A stretch of 10,950 bases of DNA from Acidobacteriota bacterium (GTDB taxonomy: Bacteria; Acidobacteriota; Blastocatellia; Pyrinomonadales; Pyrinomonadaceae): the NCBI GenBank assembly GCA_020199975.1, contig JAIVJP010000047.1:1-10950 (forward strand). Reading direction: 5' to 3'. The notes beneath the pieces are model-generated. The model was given only the letters and a program-made list of their open reading frames with translations. It did not search any database and had not been told where the DNA came from. Position numbers and translations under genes: made by a program. Of the stretch, positions 1 to 5,935 are shown in pieces (positions within the stretch are counted from its first letter, which is position 1; each line of letters starts with the position of its first letter).

Positions 1-355
1 GTGCTACGGCAGTCAAAACCTCATGCCACCTGCCGCTCAAGAGTTTCAGCATTCGCCGAGCATCTTCCGTATCGCGCGGCTGACCCAGAATCTCCTCGTC
101 AACCAGGACCACCGTATCTGCGCCGAGCACCAGACCAGAAGGTAAGTTCTTAGCCACAGTTTCGGCCTTGGTTTGAGCTAGCCGTCGCACATACGGCACG
201 GCAGCTTCGGATTCGAAGCGACTCTCGTCGATGTTTGCTGCCACCATTTCAAAGGGCCAGCCGACCGCGTTGAGTATTTCGGCGCGACGCAGACTCCGGG
301 AAGCCAGCACCAGCTTCTTCTTTAGCACAGCTTCGAATAGGTGTTCGTGGGACAA
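1..355 (-). CDS. maf: Maf family nucleoside triphosphate pyrophosphatase (partial, C-terminus outside window)
   Basis: Reading leftward, the translation contains KKLVLASRSLRRAEIL near the N-terminus, then NIDESRFE, RLAQTKAETVA, VLGADTVVLVDEEILGQP and LLSGRWHEVLTAVA. This is the standard order of Maf proteins: the LASxSPRR-type loop, the catalytic GADTVV segment, and the GKP/GQP and SGxxHxV motifs. Maf proteins hydrolyse non-canonical or regular nucleoside triphosphates to monophosphates in the cytoplasm and are linked to septum inhibition in Bacillus. About 118 codons are visible, so roughly the last 70-80 residues are missing. No ATG is suitable. TTG at 355 has a purine-rich GGAAGG about 9 nt upstream. 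GTG at 328 would give the more usual short N-terminus (LKKKLVLASRS). The family call is secure; the start is not. The gene diverges from the rightward DUF721 gene across a 420-bp gap. Confidence 0.88.
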   Translation of the reverse strand, partial: MSHEHLFEAVLKKKLVLASRSLRRAEILNAVGWPFEMVAANIDESRFESEAAVPYVRRLAQTKAETVAKNLPSGLVLGADTVVLVDEEILGQPRDTEDARRMLKLLSGRWHEVLTAVA

Positions 356-473
356 TGGAATGGACCTTCCGCTTGTCGTTCCCCAAGCTTCTCCGCTACA
401 CTGCGACGTGATTGGATTTGTTATTTTAGATAATTTTAGATTGAAAAGAGTAAATCGCAAGTGCCAGGGATCC

Positions 474-503
474 GATAGGGGGTGGTTTGATAGGTAGTGG
501 TTT
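474..503. repeat. Two tandem 15-bp units
   Basis: GATAGGGGGTGGTTT at 474-488 is followed directly by GATAGGTAGTGGTTT at 489-503, with 13 of 15 bases identical. It lies 9 bp before the large palindrome, in the maf/DUF721 gap. I see no coding sequence here. It may be a remnant of a dispersed repeat or part of a regulatory region. The remainder of 356-473 shows no convincing gene; it has an AT-rich patch around 417-440 but no well-spaced promoter that I would defend. Confidence 0.55.
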
Positions 504-512
504 CGGCACATC

Positions 513-717
513 ATCCCGGAGGGATTTAAGTTAATAGCCGGTGGGCGAGCGTTGCGCGACGCCCACGGACAGGCGAAAGAAAAATTTGCCTGGACCCTGA
601 AGAGGTCACACCGTCGGGCCCTGTTTGACTCTTCCAGGGTCAGGAATCTTTTCTCCGATCCTCCGTGGGCGTCGCGCGACGCCCGCCCACGGCTACTGAC
701 TTAAATCCCTTCGGGAT
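513..717. repeat. Large imperfect palindrome, MITE/REP-like element
   Basis: The outer arms 513-569 and 662-717 are reverse complements with few mismatches. Each carries an ATCCC-rAGGGATTTAAG end, an AGCCGTGGGCG-type core and CGTGGGC/GCCCACG. The inner part also pairs, for example GACCCTGAAGAGG (about 594-606) against CTCTTCCAGGGTC (about 630-642), so almost the whole 205 bp can fold into one long hairpin. Each arm also contains a smaller palindrome, GGGCGTCGCGCGACGCCC in the right arm and a one-mismatch version in the left arm, so a branched cruciform is also possible. No transposase is encoded. The element sits between the divergent maf and DUF721 genes and would place a strong structure in any transcript running through it. 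Mobility is inference from symmetry and size. Confidence 0.8.
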
Positions 718-776
718 TCGAAAACATATTAAATCGGACCTCAAGCTCAAACTGACAACTACCAGAAATTGGGACC

Positions 777-1241
777 ATGGACAACCTGATCAAAACGCTG
801 CCGAGGATACTTCAAGCTGCCGCCGACTCGCCGGAAGTTGCAGAAGCCGCTTGCATGGCCGCCTGGAAGCATGCAGCCGGCGATGGGTTGCGCGATCACG
901 CTGTGCCACTCGGACTTCGTCGGAAGAGTTTGGTCGTTGTCGTTGCCGATGCGACCTGGCAGAAACAACTACAGTCTTTGAGCGGTCAATTGCTTTTCCG
1001 GCTCAACTCGATTTTGGGTCAGCCCTTAGTGACATTTGTCGACTTTCGCGTGGATCCCAAGGCGGTCGGGAATGCGCGCGGCCCGCAATATCCCAGACGG
1101 TTTGGTCGTGAGCTTGATCCCGCGACAGTTTCCGTGGAATTGGTAAACGCCGCTGCTGAAATCAAGGACAAAGACCTGCGCCGGGTTTTCCTTGGTGCCG
1201 CAGTGAGTTGCATAAACAGGTTGGACAAATCGCGAATCTAG
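777..1241 (+). CDS. DUF721 / DciA-like domain protein
   Basis: This 154-residue cytoplasmic protein resembles the DUF721 (DciA) family. An N-terminal helical segment (LIKTLPRIL) is followed by a domain with AWKHAAGDGLRDHAVPLGLRRKSLVVVVADATWQ, then LLFRLNSILGQPLVTFVDFRVD. In this family a Trp near the start (W..vVG) precedes a strand-rich core with L.V.v.d..W...L and L..lN..lG...V..i.fr. DciA proteins load or partner the replicative helicase DnaB in many bacteria lacking DnaC. Whether this copy does so is inference; many DUF721 proteins are uncharacterised. The last ~45 residues (from about 110) are less typical. The ATG at 777 lacks a clear Shine-Dalgarno site. It is first in a rightward run and ends 18 nt before the gatC fusion gene. 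Confidence 0.75.
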   Translation: MDNLIKTLPRILQAAADSPEVAEAACMAAWKHAAGDGLRDHAVPLGLRRKSLVVVVADATWQKQLQSLSGQLLFRLNSILGQPLVTFVDFRVDPKAVGNARGPQYPRRFGRELDPATVSVELVNAAAEIKDKDLRRVFLGAAVSCINRLDKSRI

Positions 1242-1259
1242 CTCAACCAAATCCAAGCC

Positions 1260-1910
1260 ATGCCGATAAATGAATCCGACATTGAGAAGATTGCTCAGCT
1301 TGCACATCTGGAGATCAGGATAGAAGAGCTAAAAGTGTTTGCTCCCCAGATCGCGGAGATTATCACCTACGTCGAACAATTGAGTGCAGGTGCTGTAGCT
1401 CCGATGAAACCAACAATCTACTGGATTGATAAGCCCGGCGCCGGTCGCATTGCGGTTCTGGCCAGGCCGCAAGGAGACGACCGGTTGGAGAGTGAAATCC
1501 AAGGCTGGCGCGACGAGGGAATTGATGTTGTTGTGTCGTTACTGACGGAACCGGAAGACCGACTTCTGGGTTTAACTCGTGAAGCTGAGTTGTGCCAGAG
1601 CAATGGTCTAGCGTTTATCAACTTTCCTATAGAAGACTGCAATGTGCCACTCTCAAGTCAAGCTACACTTCAGTTGGTTAAGGAGATGGATGCTCTCTTG
1701 TCCCGCGGGAAGAGCATCGGGTTTCACTGTCGCGGGGGCTTGGGCCGCTCCCCGCTGGTCGCATCCTGCCTGCTAATGTTTTCGGGCAAGACCGCGGAGG
1801 AATCTTTCCAATTAGTAAGCGATGCGCGAGGATTGCCGGTCCCTGAGACGCCGGGGCAAGCCGATTGGGGTAAGAGTTTCGCGGAAGAGTTGGGTTCGAC
1901 TGTTCGATAG
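1260..1910 (+). CDS. GatC N-terminal half fused to a protein-tyrosine-phosphatase-like domain
   Basis: Residues 1-48 match the N-terminal half of GatC, the belt subunit of Asp-tRNA(Asn)/Glu-tRNA(Gln) amidotransferase: DIEKIAQLAHLEI, then IAEIITYVEQL and VAPM. GatC normally continues through an LREDE...P-type linker to a conserved C-terminus near residue 95; none of that is present. From Met49 the protein becomes a dual-specificity/tyrosine phosphatase: IYWIDKPGAGRIAVLARP, DVVVSLLTEPE, FPIEDCNVP and HCRGGLGRS. Cys157 and Arg163 form the CX5R loop, and Asp126 is the candidate general acid. The phosphatase part (about 168 residues) looks complete and would normally start at the equivalent of Met49 (ATG at 1404), so separate translation from there is possible, though only a weak AGG lies upstream. 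There is no stop or frameshift between the parts. gatA follows 24 nt downstream. Both domain calls are strong; whether the chimera is functional is open. Confidence 0.85.
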   Translation: MPINESDIEKIAQLAHLEIRIEELKVFAPQIAEIITYVEQLSAGAVAPMKPTIYWIDKPGAGRIAVLARPQGDDRLESEIQGWRDEGIDVVVSLLTEPEDRLLGLTREAELCQSNGLAFINFPIEDCNVPLSSQATLQLVKEMDALLSRGKSIGFHCRGGLGRSPLVASCLLMFSGKTAEESFQLVSDARGLPVPETPGQADWGKSFAEELGSTVR

Positions 1911-1934
1911 ATTTCTATCCCTTTTTTCTGTCTG

Positions 1935-3383
1935 ATGGATTTCGGAAAAACTTCTGCCACCGATCTCGCCCTACTTATCAGTAGCGGCGAAACAACCGCC
2001 CGTCGAGCAGCCGAATCGGCTCTAGCGGCTGCTGAAGAACTGAACGAAACGCTCAATGCTTTCCTGGAGATCGATCGAAGCGGTGCGTTGAAACGGGCCG
2101 AGTTAATTAGTGGTCGCGAGGGAATGCTCGCCGGCGTTCCTATAGCCATCAAAGACAATCTCTGCGTTCGCGGAATGCAGGCATCCTGCGGCTCGCGCAT
2201 TCTGGGTGACTATCATCCACCCTACAACGCCACAGTTATTGAAAGACTGCTGGAGGCCGGGGCGGTAATCATTGGGAAGACGAACTGCGATGAGTTCGCC
2301 ATGGGTTCCTCGAATGAGAATTCTGCTTTTGGACCAGTCAAGAATCCTTGGGACGTACGCCGTGTGCCCGGAGGGTCTTCCGGCGGATCGGCGGCGGCTG
2401 TTGCCGCGGGGATCGTGCCGGTGGCGTTGGGTTCGGACACGGGCGGCTCTGTGCGCCAGCCGGCTTCGTTGTGTGGCATTGTCGGATTGAAACCCACGTA
2501 CGGTCGTAACTCTCGTTACGGTCTGGTGGCGTTTGCCTCCTCGTTGGATCAGGTGGGTGTCTTCGGTCGCAGTGTTCGCGACGTGGCCACAGTTTTGGAA
2601 GTGATTGCCGGCCGTGACCCGCATGATGCGACCACTGCTGACGTTCCAGTCTCTAACTACAACGCAGAACTAACCGGCGACATTAAGGGTTTGCGCATTG
2701 GATTTCCGCGAGCGCTTTTTGGCGAAGGACTTGATGGGGATGTGCGAACTGCGGTGGAGAATGCGATTGACACTTACAGGGATCTCGCTGCGGAGATCGT
2801 TGACGTTGAATTGCCACGCGCCAAGTATTGCATTGCTGTTTATTACATCATCGCCACTGCCGAGGCCTCCTCGAATCTTGCTCGTTACGACGGGGTACGT
2901 TATGGCTTTCGCGCCGAGGATGCGACGGAACTGCGTAGCATGTATCGCCGCACCCGGGACGAGGGATTCGGGCCGGAAGTGAAGCGCCGAATAATGCTGG
3001 GAACCTACGTCCTTTCCGCAGGGTACTACGACGCTTACTACCGCAAGGCTCAGCAGACGCGCGCCCTTCTGCGGGAGGACTTTCGCAAAGCTTTCGAGAG
3101 CTGCGACGCTATCATCACGCCGACTGCGCCAACGCCGGCTTTTCTGTTGGGTGAGAAGGTTGATGATCCACTCGCGATGTATCTCAATGATGTCTACACT
3201 GTGACTGCTAATCTGGCAGGCGTCCCCGGCCTCAATGTGCCTTGCGGACTATCGGCTGACCAACTGCCCATCGGATTCCAATTGCTTGGACCATACTGGT
3301 CCGAGTCACAGCTCTTCAAACTCGCCGACGCCTACGAGCGCGCACAACCTTTTACCGCGCGACCGCCGATTTACGCCGGGTAA
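1935..3383 (+). CDS. gatA: Aspartyl-tRNA(Asn)/glutamyl-tRNA(Gln) amidotransferase subunit A
   Basis: This 482-residue amidase-signature protein is the length expected for GatA. It liberates ammonia from glutamine, which the GatCAB complex uses to convert misacylated Glu-tRNA(Gln) or Asp-tRNA(Asn) to the amide form. The catalytic triad is visible: Lys73 in GVPIAIKDN, the cis-Ser148 in PGGSSGGSAA and nucleophile Ser172 in SDTGGSVRQPAS. CDEFAMGSSNENSAFG and the C-terminal GVPGLNVPCG and PIGFQLLGP motifs are also typical of GatA. The ATG at 1935 has no clear Shine-Dalgarno site. It lies 24 nt after the GatC-phosphatase gene, so co-transcription is likely. gatB is not in the window, which is common. 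The gene is intact, which makes the broken gatC upstream more notable. Confidence 0.96.
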   Translation: MDFGKTSATDLALLISSGETTARRAAESALAAAEELNETLNAFLEIDRSGALKRAELISGREGMLAGVPIAIKDNLCVRGMQASCGSRILGDYHPPYNATVIERLLEAGAVIIGKTNCDEFAMGSSNENSAFGPVKNPWDVRRVPGGSSGGSAAAVAAGIVPVALGSDTGGSVRQPASLCGIVGLKPTYGRNSRYGLVAFASSLDQVGVFGRSVRDVATVLEVIAGRDPHDATTADVPVSNYNAELTGDIKGLRIGFPRALFGEGLDGDVRTAVENAIDTYRDLAAEIVDVELPRAKYCIAVYYIIATAEASSNLARYDGVRYGFRAEDATELRSMYRRTRDEGFGPEVKRRIMLGTYVLSAGYYDAYYRKAQQTRALLREDFRKAFESCDAIITPTAPTPAFLLGEKVDDPLAMYLNDVYTVTANLAGVPGLNVPCGLSADQLPIGFQLLGPYWSESQLFKLADAYERAQPFTARPPIYAG

Positions 3384-3498
3384 CTTATTCTTATAGAACC
3401 GCGGTAGAGACTCTGTGAAAACTCACTAAAATATGACACTGCCCGGCAGGCTGTTTTGCCTTTTAGCGTCGATTCCTTTAACTTTGCTTTTCGGAATT

Positions 3499-4389
3499 AT
3501 GCCGATACGTTTGCTTGCCCTGGATCTCGACGGAACTTTGCTTAACTCCCGTGGGCAAGTTTCTGAGCGTAATCGCAACGCCCTGGAACAGGCCCGAGAG
3601 CGCGGCGTTCGAGTCGCCATCGTCACCGGGCGGCGCTTTCGCGACGCGCGTCCTACCGCGCTGGATTTAGGTCTTGACGTGCCGGTGATTGCTCACAACG
3701 GCGCCCTTACCAAGCACGCCCGCACCCTCGAGACAGTAGCCGTTTTGCCTCTTCCCCTCACCGCTGCCCGCCATTCTTTGGAAGTCGGACGAGCAGCAGG
3801 CGCTGATGCGCTTCTGAGTGATGACCATGAGGGCCTGGGCGTCCTCGTCTACGATCACCTGAGTGGCGACAATCATGCAGCTCGGCTATACATCAATTGG
3901 GCCCGACGAATTCACGGTGAGAATGGGCCGGAGGTCATCCGCCAGGTAGCGTCGCTGGAAAGGTTTTTGGATCACGAACCCGTCCATTTCGCTTTCGCCG
4001 GCGGCTGCGCGAAGATGAAAGCGCTCGAGAACGTCTTACTGGAAGAATTGGGAACAACGGTAAAGATATTCAGCACCACACACCAGAATAAAGACTTCAC
4101 TCTCCTGGACATTGTTCACCCGGAAGCTTCCAAAGGTTTAGGAGTAGCTGCCGCGGCAGCCGAGTTGGATGTCTTGCGTGAAGAGGTGATGGCTGTAGGT
4201 GATAACCTGAACGATCTGGAAATGTTACATTACGCCGGAACGGGGGTAGTAATGGAGAATGCCGAAGCTTCGTTGCACAAAATCGAGGGATTGTATGCGA
4301 CACGTACAAATGACGAGGACGGCGTCGCTCTGGCAATCGAGAGATTTATTCTTCAACCCATGGAAACTGACTATCTGTCGATCAATTAG
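3499..4389 (+). CDS. Cof-type HAD-IIB family hydrolase (sugar/nucleotide phosphatase)
   Basis: This 296-residue HAD-superfamily phosphatase is of the Cof/YidA type. Motif I is LALDLDGTLL (nucleophile Asp9, Asp11), motif II is VAIVTGRR, the motif III lysine is Lys212 in ASKGLG, and motif IV is AVGDNLND (Asp235, Asp239). The C2 cap domain lies between motifs II and III. Such enzymes remove phosphate from sugar phosphates, nucleotides or pyridoxal phosphate; the substrate cannot be read from sequence. I chose ATG 3499 because it gives the normal MPIRLLALDLDGT start and has GGA a few bases upstream. An upstream in-frame ATG at 3433 would add a hydrophobic stretch (FCLLASIPLTLLFG) unusual for this cytoplasmic family. 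The gene follows gatA by 115 nt. Confidence 0.88.
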   Translation: MPIRLLALDLDGTLLNSRGQVSERNRNALEQARERGVRVAIVTGRRFRDARPTALDLGLDVPVIAHNGALTKHARTLETVAVLPLPLTAARHSLEVGRAAGADALLSDDHEGLGVLVYDHLSGDNHAARLYINWARRIHGENGPEVIRQVASLERFLDHEPVHFAFAGGCAKMKALENVLLEELGTTVKIFSTTHQNKDFTLLDIVHPEASKGLGVAAAAAELDVLREEVMAVGDNLNDLEMLHYAGTGVVMENAEASLHKIEGLYATRTNDEDGVALAIERFILQPMETDYLSIN

Positions 4390-4412
4390 CACCAATCTGG
4401 GCGCATATACAT

Positions 4413-4669
4413 ATTCAACGAGCCTGCGGAGCAGGCGACAGCGTAAAGCCTAGGGTGAAGCGAAGCGGAACCCTAGGTCAGCGATCAAATAAGATTCAAC
4501 CAGCCCGCGACGTGGGCGACAGCTTTTGAAAGATCTTGTTCGTGCGTCGATGTCATCAACGACGCCTCTTTTATTGCCCCTGCCGCCCGCTTCGCGGGCT
4601 AGGAACTCAAATGTGATTGTCCTGGGGCTTACGCCCCAGGCTTTATGCTTTCGCCACGCTTCGCGGGCT
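4413..4669. repeat. Mosaic of short hairpin repeats, two orientations
   Basis: The 308-bp gap between the HAD gene and the cyclophilin gene is nearly filled by one repeat family. A forward copy at 4413-4477 contains GCCTGC-gga-GCAGGC, then GCGTAAAGCC, then CCTAGGG...CCCTAGG. A second forward partial copy starts at 4494 with the same ATTCAAC lead and GCCCGC-gac-GTGGGC. Inverted copies follow: GCCCGC-ttc-GCGGGC at 4585-4599, and 4621-4669 with CCTGGGGC-ttac-GCCCCAGG followed by GGCTTTATGC and CGCTTCGCGGGCT. The forward and inverted copies share the order hairpin / GC(A)TAAAGCC / CCT-GGG hairpin, so the whole block is a loose inverted repeat. It is probably non-coding. It could also act as a transcriptional barrier after the HAD gene. 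No T-rich terminator tail is evident. Confidence 0.75.
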
Positions 4670-4685
4670 CTAATCCAACGATTAC

Positions 4686-4690
4686 AGGAG
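4686..4690 (+). promoter_or_regulatory. Ribosome binding site of the cyclophilin gene
   Basis: AGGAG lies 7 nt before the ATG at 4698. It is one of only two clear Shine-Dalgarno sites in the window and fixes this start. It lies just beyond the repeat mosaic. Confidence 0.75.
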
Positions 4691-4697
4691 ATGGTTA

Positions 4698-5081
4698 ATG
4701 GCAAATCGGACTGCAGTACTTCAAACCAACAAGGGCACCATACGTTTCGAACTGCTGGAGACGGATGCTTCCAAGACTACCGAGAACTTCATCACCCTCG
4801 CGGGACGTGGTTATTACGACGGAATCATCTTTCATCGGGTAATCAAGGGCTTCATGATCCAGAGTGGTGATCCTACCGGCACTGGCCGAGGAGGCGAGTC
4901 GGCCTGGGGCGGTCGCTTCAAAGACGAAATCAATTCCTCTTCCCCGGTTTACCAGTGCGGTTATAAAGCGGGGACGGTGGCGATGGCGAATGCAGGTCCA
5001 AACACAAACGGCTCACAATTCTTCATCATGCACTCAGACTATCCGCTACCGCCAAGCTATACGATGTCCCAATCGTGGTGA
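4698..5081 (+). CDS. Cyclophilin-type peptidylprolyl isomerase, C-terminally truncated
   Basis: Cyclophilins catalyse cis-trans isomerisation of prolyl peptide bonds and assist protein folding. No signal peptide is present, so the protein is probably cytoplasmic. The sequence follows the bacterial single-domain type: TENFITLAGRGYYDGIIFHRVI, then GFMIQSGDPTGTGRGG, AWGGRFKDE, GTVAMANAG and NGSQFFIMHSDYPLPPSYT. The catalytic Arg47 and the binding residues Phe52, Gln55 and Gln107-Phe109 are present. After PSYT (residue 122) similarity stops. The family normally continues with a strand like IFGRV..G..VVD and about 40 further residues; here there are only five unrelated residues and a TGA. The tail overlaps the end of convergent thiD by 36 nt, and the break lies exactly at the ThiD C-terminus. 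The product is probably impaired or inactive, or this is an assembly join. Confidence 0.85.
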   Translation: MANRTAVLQTNKGTIRFELLETDASKTTENFITLAGRGYYDGIIFHRVIKGFMIQSGDPTGTGRGGESAWGGRFKDEINSSSPVYQCGYKAGTVAMANAGPNTNGSQFFIMHSDYPLPPSYTMSQSW

Positions 5082-5933
5082 GCGGCGAATCGCTTCGGTG
5101 ACAAAGCTCTTGGCGGCCTGAATCGACTCTTCCAAATTCTGGCCTTTGCCAATACAGGCGGCAATAGCAGCGGAGAGTGTGCAGCCGGAGCCGTGAACCT
5201 CTCCTCTCGCAATCAACTCCGCATGAAAGACTGTTACTAGTCCGTCATTATCGAGCACATCGATCGCCTCCCCCGGGAGCGCGGGCATCCTGCCCGCTTC
5301 TTCGTCCCGTCGCGAGGCCCTCTTACCTTCACTCTGCGTTTGCTGAGAAAGCGGGCAGGATGCCCGCGCTCCAAGGAGATGCCCGCCTTTGACGAGCACG
5401 GCTCGTGCACCCATCTCGCGAATGATCCTGGCGGCCTGCCGCATTCCTGATTCGTCGGTGATGGTAAGTCCCGTGAGCCGCTCAGCCTCCGGTATGTTCG
5501 GCGTCACCACCAATGCCAGCGGAAACAGATCCGCGACCAGAGAACTCACCGCATCGTCATTGATCAGGTCGTCGCCGGAAGTCGCGCGCATGACTGGATC
5601 GATAACCGGGGCCGGCAACGGCGTCTCGCGAAAGAGCCGGGCCACCTCAGCAATGATTTCGCGGGTCGGCAACATTCCGGTTTTTGCACAGCTGACATTG
5701 AAGTCTTCAATGATCGGCGTTACCTGGGCCCGCACGGTTTCCGGCGTCTGATGCAGGGCGCCGAAAACACCGATAGTATTCTGAAATGTGAGAGACGTGA
5801 TTGCTGCTGTGGCAAAGCAGCCAAAGGCCGCGAAGGTTCTGACGTCTGCAATGACGCCCGCGCCTCCCGATGGATCAATCCCGGCAATCGTCAACGCCAC
5901 GGTGAGCGAGTCGCCTTCTGATGAGGCTGTCAT
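5046..5933 (-). CDS. thiD: Bifunctional hydroxymethylpyrimidine kinase/phosphomethylpyrimidine kinase with in-frame insert
   Basis: ThiD phosphorylates 4-amino-5-hydroxymethyl-2-methylpyrimidine twice to give the pyrimidine pyrophosphate used by ThiE. This 295-residue protein shows TIAGIDPSGGAGVIAD near the N-terminus, SLTFQNTIGV, KTGMLPT, VIDPVMRATSG, TPNIPEAERLTG, VLVKGGHL and the anion-hole/catalytic GSGCTLSAAIAA (Cys251). Between GGHL (ending 186) and EAIDVL (from 222) lies an extra segment of about 35 residues, starting GARASCPLS and ending AGRMPALPG, encoded by a perfect inverted repeat; the family normally joins these parts directly. The C-terminus ends LGHRIAWR instead of the usual GHGxGPxxHF-type tail. 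ATG 5933 is chosen because it begins the ThiD-like sequence, has AGGAG 9 nt upstream and lies 2 nt after the thiE stop. The in-frame extension further upstream only shadows thiE. Confidence 0.93.
   Translation of the reverse strand: MTASSEGDSLTVALTIAGIDPSGGAGVIADVRTFAAFGCFATAAITSLTFQNTIGVFGALHQTPETVRAQVTPIIEDFNVSCAKTGMLPTREIIAEVARLFRETPLPAPVIDPVMRATSGDDLINDDAVSSLVADLFPLALVVTPNIPEAERLTGLTITDESGMRQAARIIREMGARAVLVKGGHLLGARASCPLSQQTQSEGKRASRRDEEAGRMPALPGEAIDVLDNDGLVTVFHAELIARGEVHGSGCTLSAAIAACIGKGQNLEESIQAAKSFVTEAIRRSPRLGHRIAWR
5276..5372. repeat. Perfect inverted-repeat element inside thiD
   Basis: The arms 5276-5299 and 5349-5372 are exact 24-bp reverse complements around a 49-bp spacer. Each arm contains its own near-palindrome, GCGGGCATCCTGCCCGC or its complement. 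The element lies entirely in the thiD reading frame and adds no stop. On the coding strand it is read as GARASCPLS... and ...AGRMPAL, a peptide pair I associate with a dispersed repeat in Acidobacteriota and Verrucomicrobiota genomes. The inserted length, counted in protein terms between conserved GGHL and EAIDV, is about 35 codons, so it is frame-neutral. Confidence 0.9.
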
Positions 5934-5935
5934 TC

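Noticed and set aside
231..497. Plus-strand open frame over the maf start and the gap.
   Set aside because: Most of it is antisense to the Maf coding sequence, and the remainder shows no family features.
665..1111. Plus-strand open frame across the right palindrome arm and the DUF721 gene.
   Set aside because: It overlaps the DUF721 gene in another frame, begins inside the repeat and resembles no family.
5064..5101. Frameshift rescue of the cyclophilin C-terminus: another frame reads VVSG near 5075-5086, like the family's VV.G strand.
   Set aside because: That frame meets a stop after only four more codons (ESLR), and the same bases encode the conserved ThiD end on the other strand. A simple frameshift does not restore the cyclophilin.
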